Of a DNA stretch of 64,000 nucleotides, positions 6,716 to 14,487 are shown piece by piece. Source of the stretch: Haloferax elongans ATCC BAA-1513 (GTDB lineage: Archaea; Halobacteriota; Halobacteria; Halobacteriales; Haloferacaceae); contig NZ_AOLK01000011.1 in NCBI RefSeq assembly GCF_000336755.1, forward strand, positions 327,440 through 391,439. Direction: 5' to 3'. The notes below the pieces were generated by a model. That model saw only the letters and a program-made list of their open reading frames with translations. It was not told the DNA's origin and did not search any database. The position numbers and the translations under genes are program-made. Each line of letters begins with the position of its first letter. Within the stretch, counting starts at the first letter, position 1.

Positions 6716-6799
6716 ATGCCTAGGAAACGTCCTGTCTCCCCATTTCTGGGGACCCTCTCCGAAGTACGTAAAATTGCCGCTCAGGAGGTGTACGAGTGA
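6716..6799 (+). CDS. Tiny basic protein coupled to the integrase, 27 aa
   Basis: ATG 6716 is preceded by AAGGGGGG at good ribosome-binding distance, and its TGA overlaps the integrase GTG (GTGA). The peptide begins MPRKRPVSPF and ends AAQEVYE. It may be a leader for translational coupling or a small recombination-directionality peptide. The strong ribosome-binding site and the overlap support translation, but the function is unknown. Confidence 0.45.
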   Translation: MPRKRPVSPFLGTLSEVRKIAAQEVYE

Positions 6800-7803
6800 C
6801 TGACCTCGAACCACTCTCCCCCGAGGAGGGTGTCGAGCGATTCCTTGCATTCCGCGAGCCGAGCGTCCGCAAGTCTACGATGCAGAACGCGAAGACGCGA
6901 CTCGGGCACTTCCTCGACTGGTGCGAAACCGCTGGCATCGACAACTTGAACGACCTCACCGGACGGAAGCTCAACGACTTCGTCCGGTGGCGGCAGGGCG
7001 ATATCGCACCCATCACCCTCCAGAAACAGATTAGCAGTGTTCGGATGGCCCTCGATTTCTGGGCCGATATCGACGCCGTCGAACCCGGCCTGCGTGAGAA
7101 GATTCACGCGCCCGAACTCCCCGACGGGTCCGAGGCGCGAGACATTCACCTCGAAGCGGACGCTGCCGAGGCGATTCTGGAATACTTGGACCGCTACCAC
7201 TACGCCAGCCGGAAGCACGCCGTCATGGCGCTCATCTGGCGTACTGGGATGCGCCGCAGCACTGTTCGGGCGCTCGATGTCGGCGACCTCCACGAAGACG
7301 AACACGCGATTCAGGTCGTCCACCGCCCCGAGTCCGAGACGCCGTTGAAGAACGGCGAGAAGGGTGAACGATGGGTGTACATCGGCCCCGATTGGATGCG
7401 TGTTCTTCAGGAGTACGTTCGGGAGAACCGCACCCCGGCCACCGACGATTACGGTCGTCATCCCCTCATCACGACCAGTTGGGGTCGCGCCACTGGCGAC
7501 ACCATCTACCAGATTGTCAACGAGGCCACGCAGCCGTGCGAGTACGGACTGCCGTGCCCACACGACCGTGACCCGTCGGACTGCGAAGCCCGAGAGAAAC
7601 GCCAGTACGCGAGCAAGTGCCCGTCCTCGAAGTCGCCGCACGCGATTCGTCGCGGACACATCACGCACTACCTCTCACAGGATGTCCAGCCGGAGATTAT
7701 TTCCGAGCGTTCGGACGTGTCGCTGGAAATCCTGTACCAACACTACGACGCACGCACCGCCCGCGAAAAGATGGAAGTTAGAAAGCAACACCTGCCATCA
7801 TGA
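6796..7803 (+). CDS. int: Tyrosine recombinase (provirus integrase), 335 aa
   Basis: An N-terminal SAM-like core-binding domain (residues of about 10-100) is followed by the catalytic domain. Arg in TGMRRS (about 153), the His-x-x-Arg box HAIRR (282-286) and the nucleophile in LYQHYD (Tyr317) are visible. Four cysteines (CEYGLPCPHDRDPSDC and C275) form a probable zinc-binding insertion between the Arg and His boxes, common in haloarchaeal integrases. GTG 6796 has GGAGGTG upstream. It lies at the right-hand end of the element, as expected for an enzyme near its attachment site. Confidence 0.9.
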   Translation: MTDLEPLSPEEGVERFLAFREPSVRKSTMQNAKTRLGHFLDWCETAGIDNLNDLTGRKLNDFVRWRQGDIAPITLQKQISSVRMALDFWADIDAVEPGLREKIHAPELPDGSEARDIHLEADAAEAILEYLDRYHYASRKHAVMALIWRTGMRRSTVRALDVGDLHEDEHAIQVVHRPESETPLKNGEKGERWVYIGPDWMRVLQEYVRENRTPATDDYGRHPLITTSWGRATGDTIYQIVNEATQPCEYGLPCPHDRDPSDCEAREKRQYASKCPSSKSPHAIRRGHITHYLSQDVQPEIISERSDVSLEILYQHYDARTAREKMEVRKQHLPS

Positions 7804-7914
7804 CCACTATCGCTAGAACCCCGCGAGTCCATTTCCTTTCGTTCACTACGTTCACTACAGTCAATGGACTCGCTTGCCCCCGCTCGCGCTGCTCGCGGGG
7901 ACCCCGCGAGTCCA
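7804..7914. repeat. Direct and inverted repeats next to the integrase; possible attachment region
   Basis: ACCCCGCGAGTCCA occurs at 7818-7831 and again at 7901-7914. The second copy pairs with TGGACTCGC at 7865-7873 to form a hairpin, with an inner stem CCCCGC/GCGGGG. A short repeat CGTTCACTACGTTCACTAC lies between. The region could hold the right attachment site or a strong terminator for the integrase. No tRNA end is recognisable, and the left end of the element is outside the window, so att cannot be proven. Confidence 0.35.
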
Positions 7915-8013
7915 GCAGTGGTTCTGTGACCTAACACGTTGAGTCGTAACTCCGCACGGAGTCCGTTCTCCACTGCGTAATCGTTCTCTCGCGGCCGAAT
8001 CGCCGGCCACGTC

Positions 8014-8343
8014 TCACCCCGTATGGATGCTCATCATCCCGGTCACCATTCCGAACAGCAGCATTCCCCACGCCAACACGGCGATGGGAATTGAAAACTG
8101 AATCAGCGACGAGAAGGTGAATGCCGACACACCGCCGATGATTGCTCCCAACAGTCGGTTCTTCGACCCAGTGCCCGAAACCATCAATTTCGGTTCGGCC
8201 AACCCGACACCGATAGTGAATACGTAGACAAGGAAGATGGCCGGGTAGACCATGAAGTACGCGTCGCTGAAATAGTGGTACGTCGCCAGCGCGATACTGA
8301 ACGCGACGGGGAGTGCAATCGCGTAACGGAGGGCCCTGCGCAT
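8014..8343 (-). CDS. Small multi-span membrane protein, 109 aa
   Basis: Three to four hydrophobic segments are visible: residues of about 6-22, 31-49, 62-80 and 87-104. GTGSKNR forms a polar loop in the middle. A TATA-like TTTTTATCC lies about 22-30 bases before ATG 8343, so the gene may be leaderless. It lies just outside the provirus and reads toward it. No family was recognised; it may be a conserved haloarchaeal membrane protein. Confidence 0.65.
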   Translation of the reverse strand: MRRALRYAIALPVAFSIALATYHYFSDAYFMVYPAIFLVYVFTIGVGLAEPKLMVSGTGSKNRLLGAIIGGVSAFTFSSLIQFSIPIAVLAWGMLLFGMVTGMMSIHTG

Positions 8344-8586
8344 ATCTTCTGAGAACCGACCACCGGATAAAAATCCTAGTTACTTGACGAGTTGCTTGTT
8401 GCACAGTCGTTCGGAAATCGAATCCTATGGTGCAGAACGGCTATCATTCCAATAGACAACAGACACACAAAATCCGATGAAACTACGCATTTGATTCATA
8501 TTCGACACTAGATAGTCACAATTGTTCTAAATGAACCGGAGTTAGAGGGGAACCACTATAGGGGCCAACTCAGTACAGCAGGTAGT

Positions 8587-10191
8587 ATGGCCGGCACGAT
8601 TCGGGTCTTACACGTCGACGACGACCCTGACTTCACGGAACTCACTGCGACGTTTCTCGAACGCGAGAACGACAGACTGAGCGTGACATCGGCCACCGAT
8701 ACGCGCGAGGGGATGCGCCGACTCGACGAGTATCACGTCGACTGTATCGTCAGTGACTACGACATGCCCGGCCAGACCGGCATCGATTTCCTTGACTCAG
8801 TTCGCGAGGAGTACACAGAACTGCCGTTTATCCTGTTCACCGGGAAGGGGTCCGAAGAAGTCGCTGCCGATGCGATTTCGGCTGGTGCGACCGACTACAT
8901 CCAAAAGGAGGTCGGGACCGGACAGTACACCGTACTCGCCAACCGAATCACGAACAGCGTCGAACAGCATCGAGCGCGCCGCCACTCCGAGCGCGCCAAC
9001 CGCCGTCGTCGCCAGACACTCACTCGAATCACAGACGGGTTCGTGGAGATGGACGCCGACCTCACGGTGACAGACGTCAACGAACAGACGGTGGAACTGA
9101 CGGGTCTCTCTCGCGAGCAACTCCTCGGAATTAACTACCGAGCGGATATCGCTGCAGATGACGACAACCCGTCTATCGAGGGATACGAGCAGGTCATCGA
9201 GTCTGGCGAACCGCAGACGGTCGAAGCGCTCTCGGATATCAACGAGGGACGGTGGATCGAAGAGCGCATCTTCCCCTCCGGGGACCGAGATGGTGTCTAC
9301 GTCTACTTTCAGGACATCACCGAGCGCAAGGAGCGCGAACGGAAACTTCAGACGCAAACGAGGAAGCTACAGGGCATTCTCGACAGTGTACAGGCGGCGC
9401 TCTGGATGCGAGACACCGAGAGTCGATTCATCCTCGCGAACCAGAACTACCGAGACTTGTTCGATATCGACAGCGACATCGACCTCGCCGGCGTCGACGT
9501 CGCGGAGTTGTTCGACCAGGAGATTGTCGACCGACTCAGAGAGACTGACCAACGTGTGCTGTCTCACGGTGAGCCAATCAAAGTCGAAGAGGAAATCGAA
9601 ACGGCGTACGGAACACGCGTCTACCTCGCGAGAATCACGCCACTCTTCGACGACGACGGGGAGGTGTTTGCGACGGCCGGTGCCGCGGTCGACATCACCG
9701 AACGAAAAGAACGCGAACGGACGTTGACGGCGCTGCACACTGCGGCACAGAAGATTGAGAAGTCTGAAGACGAACAGACCGTCTACAAGACGCTCGTCGA
9801 GACTGCCGAGAACGTCCTACAGTTCGACCTCGTCGCGGTCGACGTCGAACGAGACGGCTACCTCGTACAGGAGGTCTGGCGGTTCAACACCGAGGGCGCA
9901 GGCTGCTTGGAGAAAACGTCGCTCGATTCGGACGACACGTTCGCCGCGCGAGCGTACAACCGACAGGAGACGATTACCGTCGACGACCTTCGGGAGGCGG
10001 ACACCAAGACCGCGGACGACGACTACCGGTCGGCGCTGACCGTCCCAATCGGAAGGTTCGGAACGCTTCAGGCTGCCTCCAGTGAGGTCGGTGCGTTCGA
10101 CGAATACGACCGGGAGTTCGCCGAACTGCTGGTCGAACACGCGCGGGTGAAACTCGACCAGTTGGCGATGGCGTCGGACTGCCGTGCGTGA
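8587..10191 (+). CDS. Receiver-PAS-PAS-GAF sensor protein without kinase domain, 534 aa
   Basis: A receiver domain covers residues of about 5-120, with acidic pocket DDD (11-13), phospho-acceptor Asp57 in SDYDMPG and conserved Lys107. Two PAS domains follow (about 145-250 and 260-375), each ending in the coiled ITERKERER linker. A GAF domain occupies about 385-528. Related haloarchaeal proteins often continue into a HisKA/HATPase kinase or a bacterio-opsin-activator output domain. Here the frame ends right after GAF, and nothing kinase-like follows in any frame. It probably relays signals by protein contact. A TATA-like ACTATAGG lies about 25-30 bases before ATG 8587. Confidence 0.85.
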   Translation: MAGTIRVLHVDDDPDFTELTATFLERENDRLSVTSATDTREGMRRLDEYHVDCIVSDYDMPGQTGIDFLDSVREEYTELPFILFTGKGSEEVAADAISAGATDYIQKEVGTGQYTVLANRITNSVEQHRARRHSERANRRRRQTLTRITDGFVEMDADLTVTDVNEQTVELTGLSREQLLGINYRADIAADDDNPSIEGYEQVIESGEPQTVEALSDINEGRWIEERIFPSGDRDGVYVYFQDITERKERERKLQTQTRKLQGILDSVQAALWMRDTESRFILANQNYRDLFDIDSDIDLAGVDVAELFDQEIVDRLRETDQRVLSHGEPIKVEEEIETAYGTRVYLARITPLFDDDGEVFATAGAAVDITERKERERTLTALHTAAQKIEKSEDEQTVYKTLVETAENVLQFDLVAVDVERDGYLVQEVWRFNTEGAGCLEKTSLDSDDTFAARAYNRQETITVDDLREADTKTADDDYRSALTVPIGRFGTLQAASSEVGAFDEYDREFAELLVEHARVKLDQLAMASDCRA

Positions 10192-10328
10192 GTGCGGTGT
10201 CCGGGTACCGTGGTCGACTGTCAGAGCACCCTCACAGGAGCGCGTCATCTGTTTTACTTCCACCGAATCCTTCACTTTCACTCCACCCTTGGCGGACCCT
10301 CTTTAGCCCGCCGCGCAACCGGGGTGGT

Positions 10329-10697
10329 ATGGAAACAGGTCACGGCACTCCATCGTCGGACCCTACCGAGGTCTTCCGAGACGTGGTCTCGACCCTCCGG
10401 GAGACACGCTGCGGTGTCCACCAGCACCGCATGGCACAGGCGCTCCTCACGAAAGACGCCTCTGGGTCCCGGTTGGTCGCCCTCGTTGACGACACTGAGC
10501 GAGCGGTGTTTTTCAACCCCGCGTCGCGGACGCTCGAATCGGTCCCGTTCGACCGAGAGGGAACACACGAAGACGACGCCGAGGTACTTTCGCGTTCGTT
10601 GGGCGACCCTGCCGCGTGGGTAGAGACACACGCGGCGAGACTCGAATGGATTCACCCGCACTTTCGGTGGGCGTGTGGATTCGATGGGAGAGAATAG
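10329..10697 (+). CDS. Conserved haloarchaeal hypothetical protein, 122 aa
   Basis: The start is ATG 10329 (METGHGTPSS); upstream extension would enter the promoter. It is a soluble alpha/beta protein with a central SRLVALVDDTERAVFF strand pair and a C-terminal segment WIHPHFRWACGF. No metal-binding motif or membrane span was seen. It lies alone between the sensor gene and a purine-rich repeat. Function unknown. Confidence 0.65.
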   Translation: METGHGTPSSDPTEVFRDVVSTLRETRCGVHQHRMAQALLTKDASGSRLVALVDDTERAVFFNPASRTLESVPFDREGTHEDDAEVLSRSLGDPAAWVETHAARLEWIHPHFRWACGFDGRE

Positions 10698-10767
10698 GGA
10701 GCGCAGAGAGTAGAGCAGAGTAGCGTAGGGAAGCGCAGAGAAGAGTAGGGAAGAAAAGAGCAGAGTA
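10687..10767. repeat. Purine-rich degenerate short tandem repeat
   Basis: Variants of AGAGCAGAGTAG, GTAGGGAAG and GCGCAGAGA recur through the end of one gene and the gap before the convergent gene at 10781-10981. AGAGCAGAGTAGC occurs twice. The rightward strand is almost pure purine plus scattered T and C. It looks like slippage-expanded sequence between convergent genes. Confidence 0.5.
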
Positions 10768-10780
10768 GCCTAGCGACTGC

Positions 10781-10981
10781 TTACCCCGCGAGCCAGCGGT
10801 ACCCGTCCCGGAGAAGCGAGACAGCGCCGACGAGCGTCAGGACTCCTGCCCCGAGCACTACGCTCTCGTGGACGCCTGGAAGCGATGGCAGCGGGGTGTG
10901 TCGTCCCGCAACGAGGAGCACGACGGCGACGAGCCAGCAGACGTAGAGCCCGAGTGCGACTCGCCGAATGGTATCACGCAT
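10781..10981 (-). CDS. Small two-span membrane protein, 66 aa
   Basis: Two hydrophobic segments, residues of about 8-26 (ALGLYVCWLVAVVLLVAG) and 41-57 (VVLGAGVLTLVGAVSLL), are joined by a Pro-rich loop HTPLPSLPG. The N-terminus MRDTIRR is basic, so the termini are probably cytoplasmic. The start is ATG 10981. It stands between convergent and divergent neighbours without a clear operon. Conserved haloarchaeal type, function unknown. Confidence 0.55.
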   Translation of the reverse strand: MRDTIRRVALGLYVCWLVAVVLLVAGRHTPLPSLPGVHESVVLGAGVLTLVGAVSLLRDGYRWLAG

Positions 10982-11052
10982 CTATCGTGTATCACGGGGG
11001 TGTTCGACCGTGAAGAATTATACGGTCCCACACCGCACACACCACCAGACCA

Positions 11053-11286
11053 ATGAACGACGAAGAACTCGACGAACTTCGGTCGTCACTCACGCCGCAC
11101 GAATCGAGCGGCGGCGTCACTACCTACCGGAACACCGTCGCTATCGCGTGCCCGGCCTGTGAGAAACCGTTCGACGACCTCGTCGTCTGTGAAGACGACT
11201 ACAACAGTCTCGAACTGAGTATGATGCTCGACCTCTGTGTAACCCAGCACGACGGCGACGTGCTGCTTTTCACGCACAAACAGTGA
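11053..11286 (+). CDS. Small CPxC protein, 77 aa
   Basis: An acidic N-terminus is followed by CPACEKPFDDLVVC, which could coordinate zinc together with a later Cys and His (DLCVTQHDG). The C-terminus LLFTHKQ ends a strand. Small proteins of this kind are common in haloarchaea and usually act as single-zinc-finger modules of unknown partner. ATG 11053 follows a possible TATA (GAATTATAC, about 11014-11022) by about 30 bases. Confidence 0.65.
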   Translation: MNDEELDELRSSLTPHESSGGVTTYRNTVAIACPACEKPFDDLVVCEDDYNSLELSMMLDLCVTQHDGDVLLFTHKQ

Positions 11287-11366
11287 GTTCTCACGCAGAA
11301 TAGTACGTATCCATTCACAAACAGTACGCCAGCGCGGTGTCGCGCTCGGCGTGCGTCGGTCGGTGC

Positions 11367-12686
11367 TTACTCCTTCGGCGGCAGGCCGTTTTCGTCGATA
11401 ACGTCGCCATCGTCGTCGACGGTGACGATACCGCGGTTGTTGACGGCGTAGGGGTCGAGACCGACTTCTTCGAGGAACTGCTTGTAGAGACGCTCTGCGG
11501 TCTCGGCGTCCTTCTGGCGGTCCGAGGCGCGGTCACAGAGTTCCACGAGGTCTTCGGGAACGTCGTTTTCGTGGACAATCCAGTGGTTGATGAGGTCCGA
11601 CAGCCGGCGGATAGGCGAGGTGAAGTGCCCGTAGATGTCGAAGTTGAGCGCGTAGTGGCCACCGAAGGGGTCGTTCATGTACTTCGCGCGGGGCATGACC
11701 TTCAGGACGGCACGCTGAATCTTGTTGAGCGTGCGGGAGTTCGCGCTTTCGAGGGCGTCGTTGACGGCCTTCCGGGGTTCGTCCCACGAGGTGGACTGGA
11801 TACTCACGCCGTTGAGTTCGGTAATCTCGCGGAGCGCCTTGTCCCACTGGTCGGGGGTCGGCTGCGGGTGGACTCGGTACATCGCCTCGACGCCGCGGTT
11901 CCACATCAGTTCGTGCGTGACGGCCTTGTTGGCCTTCAGCATGCACTCTTCGATGATGGTGTGCGCGCGGTCGCGACTCGGGTTGAGGACGAGCGACCCG
12001 TCTTCTTTCCGCTGTTCGTGGAGTTGGTCCGCAAGGTCGAACACCAGCGAGTTCTCCTCGTGAAGCGGGAGTTCTGGGTCGTCGAGGCGGTTCTCACACT
12101 GCGTGTAAGTGAGTCGTTCGTCGGAGTGAATGACGGACTTGTAGATGTCGATAGATTCGAACGAGAGGGTGTCCTTCTTGACTTCCATCTCGACGGTGTG
12201 CGCCAGTCGGTCCTCGTTGGGGACGAGCGAACACACGGTCTCGGCGAGGACCGGCGGGAGCATGTGGATGGTGTAGGCGGGCATGTAGACGGTGTTGCCG
12301 CGCTTGACGGCCTCGGCCCACATCTCCGATTCGGGGTGGACGTAGTGGGTCACGTCGGCGATGTGGACCCACAGCGTGTACGTCTCCTCGTTCTCGCGGA
12401 TGCTCAGGGCGTCGTCGAAGTCCTGGGCGTCGATTGGGTCTGTCGTCCACGTCGTCAGGTCCCGAAGGTCCTGCCGGTGTTCTAGTTCCTCTTCTATCTC
12501 TTCGTCGACGCCTTCAGTCCGCGCGCGCGCCTCGGAGAGAACTTCAGGGGGGAACGCATCTCGAATCTCGAACTCCTCGAACAACTCCTCGCGCTTGTTC
12601 TGGAGGTGTCGCGCGAGTTCGGCGTCGATTTCGACCGGTCCTTGCCCTTCGGCGGTACCGGCGTACGCCTGCGAGTCGTCTGACAT
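11367..12686 (-). CDS. rnr: RNB-domain exoribonuclease (RNase R/RNase II family), 439 aa
   Basis: The catalytic cluster DPIDAQDFDDAL (about residues 85-96) carries the aspartates that bind magnesium in RNase II/R. The downstream signature FTSPIRRLSDLINHW is the RNB active-site segment near the exit. Cold-shock and S1 RNA-binding domains are absent, so this is the short RNB-only form typical of haloarchaea. It degrades RNA processively from the 3' end. The start is ATG 12686 (MSDDSQAY); extra upstream residues would be Arg/Cys-rich and unlike the family. Confidence 0.9.
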   Translation of the reverse strand: MSDDSQAYAGTAEGQGPVEIDAELARHLQNKREELFEEFEIRDAFPPEVLSEARARTEGVDEEIEEELEHRQDLRDLTTWTTDPIDAQDFDDALSIRENEETYTLWVHIADVTHYVHPESEMWAEAVKRGNTVYMPAYTIHMLPPVLAETVCSLVPNEDRLAHTVEMEVKKDTLSFESIDIYKSVIHSDERLTYTQCENRLDDPELPLHEENSLVFDLADQLHEQRKEDGSLVLNPSRDRAHTIIEECMLKANKAVTHELMWNRGVEAMYRVHPQPTPDQWDKALREITELNGVSIQSTSWDEPRKAVNDALESANSRTLNKIQRAVLKVMPRAKYMNDPFGGHYALNFDIYGHFTSPIRRLSDLINHWIVHENDVPEDLVELCDRASDRQKDAETAERLYKQFLEEVGLDPYAVNNRGIVTVDDDGDVIDENGLPPKE

Positions 12687-12779
12687 GGCACCGTCTAAAC
12701 GGGGCAGGGAGAAATGCGTGTCGGGCGCGGTGGGACAGCAACGTCTCGACACCACCGGTGGGTTCGGCGTCGCGACCGA

Positions 12780-13088
12780 CTACCGTTCGCGCTCTTCGGC
12801 GGATTCGTACTGGGCTTTGACGGCGTCGTAGTACCGATACAGGAACTCCTCGTTGGAGACACCGTGTTCTTCGATATCGACGAGCAGTGCTTCGAGACCA
12901 GCGCGTGGCTGGTGACAGAGGTTCCGGTAACAGGATTTACAGAGGTGCTCGAACCGTTTTCCGTGTCGTTCCCAACGGTTCCCCTCTTTGTCGTACTCGC
13001 GCGCCGCCGACCGAAGGACCGAATCGCCGCACGCAATGCATACGACAGTCTTCCGGTCCCGGCTGCTCCGGGAGCGCCACATACTCAT
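12780..13088 (-). CDS. Haloarchaeal zinc-finger protein, 102 aa
   Basis: CIACGDSV (residues of about 17-24) and CKSCYRNLCH (about 50-59) form a four-cysteine zinc site flanked by basic residues (RSRSSRDRK, REYDKEGNRWERHGKR). The C-terminal half is an acidic helix. It probably binds nucleic acid. The start is ATG 13088, with a TATA-like CTGATAAGT about 22-30 bases upstream. Directly beyond this TATA lies a 27-base element shared with the promoter of 25467-25766. Confidence 0.65.
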   Translation of the reverse strand: MSMWRSRSSRDRKTVVCIACGDSVLRSAAREYDKEGNRWERHGKRFEHLCKSCYRNLCHQPRAGLEALLVDIEEHGVSNEEFLYRYYDAVKAQYESAEERER

Positions 13089-13119
13089 TTGGTGGAGACA
13101 CCGCTACTTATCAGTTGTT

Positions 13120-13146
13120 CCGCCCGTCTGACGAGCGTGTGACGAA
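13120..13146 (-). promoter_or_regulatory. Shared 27-base upstream element, copy A
   Basis: The rightward strand reads CCGCCCGTCTGACGAGCGT followed by GTGACGAA. It matches the element at 25801-25827 at 24 of 27 positions. It sits about 32 bases upstream of ATG 13088, just beyond that gene's TATA-like box, where archaeal activators usually bind. The core CGCCCGT-CTG-ACGNGCG is an inverted repeat. Confidence 0.5.
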
Positions 13147-13251
13147 GCGCGTGCTATCGACGGCCGGACCATCTGCTGTCGGTGTTCGGACCGTCTGCTG
13201 TGCTGAACGCGGAGCGGTCGATTTATCGGCACCCAGCGTCCACCACCGGAT

Positions 13252-13731
13252 ATGAAAGTCAAGTCTCGCCACCACCTCCGGAGCGACGAAATCTCGGAAC
13301 TGCGGGAGTCTATCGAAACCAACCTCGGCGTCGACGTCGACGGCGACGCATTCGAGGGTGTCGAACTGGCCGACTCCGAGTACGACATCGTCCTCGTCGA
13401 CGGCGAACCGATGGTCGTCTACATCGACGACGAGCCGTTCTTGACCGTCACGGGCGCAAACGAGTTCCAGCCGACGAAGCACGTCGTCACCGTCGACGCC
13501 GGTGCCGTCTCGTTCGTCTCCAGCGGCGCAGACGTGATGCGCCCCGGTATCACTGAAGCCGACGAATCCATCTCCGCGGGCGACCTCGTCGCCATCGCCG
13601 AAGAGACCCACGGGAAGGTCCTCGCTATTGGTCGCGCGCTCGAAGACGGGGACGACCTCGTCGGCGACTCCGGGAAGGTCGTCGAGTCCATCCACCACGT
13701 CGGCGACGACCTGTTCGAATTCAGCGTCTGA
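13252..13731 (+). CDS. PUA-domain RNA-binding protein, 159 aa
   Basis: The N-terminal region MKVKSRHHLRSDEISELRE resembles the pre-PUA domain of archaeal MCT-1/Tma20-type proteins. Residues of about 75-155 form a PUA domain with the glycine-rich signatures VMRPGI and GDLVAIAEETHGKVLAIGRA. Such proteins bind tRNA or rRNA, and some act in translation re-initiation. The family is clear; the target RNA is not. It lies shortly upstream of sepF in the same direction. Confidence 0.8.
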   Translation: MKVKSRHHLRSDEISELRESIETNLGVDVDGDAFEGVELADSEYDIVLVDGEPMVVYIDDEPFLTVTGANEFQPTKHVVTVDAGAVSFVSSGADVMRPGITEADESISAGDLVAIAEETHGKVLAIGRALEDGDDLVGDSGKVVESIHHVGDDLFEFSV

Positions 13732-13888
13732 GGCCGTCCTCACGGCTCGGTCCCTTCCCAGCAGTCGTCAAAACCAGCCGACGCCACTGGATAGTGGGAT
13801 TATCCGGACAGTTTTCGAGGGATGAACTCTCGGAATATGGACATACGTCTGACGTAAGAACTAACCTCGTCGTCCCGGTGTACATCCT

Positions 13889-14248
13889 ATGGGCATCATG
13901 AGCAAAATTCTCGGTGGCGGGGACTCCCGTTCGACCGAGGACTACGTCGAACTCGACCTCGACGATTTCGATACCGCCCGCGGCGAGGCCGACATTTCGG
14001 TCCACATCGCGGAAATCGGTAGCCAGCAGGACGTCATCGCCATCAAAGACGCCGTCTACGACGGTGACCTCGTCATCGCCGACATCACCCGGCACACGAC
14101 CTCGGACAACACGATGGAACACATCATCGACGACCTCCGACAGGTTGCCGACGAAGTCGACGGTGACATCGTCCAGAAGGGCGACGACCAACTCATCATC
14201 ACGCCGACCGGCGTGAAGATTGCGCGAAGCAAACTCAACAGTCCGTAA
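13889..14248 (+). CDS. sepF: SepF cell-division protein, 119 aa
   Basis: The N-terminal MGIMSKILGGG is a short amphipathic membrane-targeting helix. It is followed by an acidic linker and a compact SepF core ending KGDDQLIITPTGVKIARSKL. Archaeal SepF anchors FtsZ filaments to the membrane during division and is essential in Haloferax volcanii. The start is ATG 13889; a second Met lies three codons further. It precedes uvrA, the same order I recall from H. volcanii (HVO_0392 and HVO_0393). Confidence 0.85.
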   Translation: MGIMSKILGGGDSRSTEDYVELDLDDFDTARGEADISVHIAEIGSQQDVIAIKDAVYDGDLVIADITRHTTSDNTMEHIIDDLRQVADEVDGDIVQKGDDQLIITPTGVKIARSKLNSP

Positions 14249-14340
14249 CACGCGGTTTTTCTGCGGGAGACTCCCGCACTCTCGTCTCCACTCGCGTCCA
14301 CTGTTCGTCGAGCCGTCAGCCTCGACACCGTGGTTACTGT

Positions 14341-14411
14341 CCCCGAACAGCAGGTTTTCGCGTCCCGGAATCCGGGTCGACCCGAACAGCAGGGTCGCGT
14401 AATCCGGGTCG
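14341..14411. repeat. Imperfect tandem repeat before uvrA
   Basis: CCCCGAACAGCAGG ... AATCCGGGTCG (14341-14379) is followed directly by ACCCGAACAGCAGG ... AATCCGGGTCG (14380-14411). The second copy is 7 bases shorter in the middle. The repeat ends about 75 bases before the uvrA start. It may be a chance duplication or a binding region; no known damage-response operator is recognisable. Confidence 0.45.
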
Positions 14412-14487
14412 CAATGACTCCGAAAGTTGCGGCTCAGATGACTCGAACCGATGCCTATTCGGTCCCCACGTCCGTAGGAATCTTCGA

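Noticed and set aside
7804-8013. tRNA gene or fragment as integration target
   Set aside because: No T-loop or acceptor pattern could be found on either strand.
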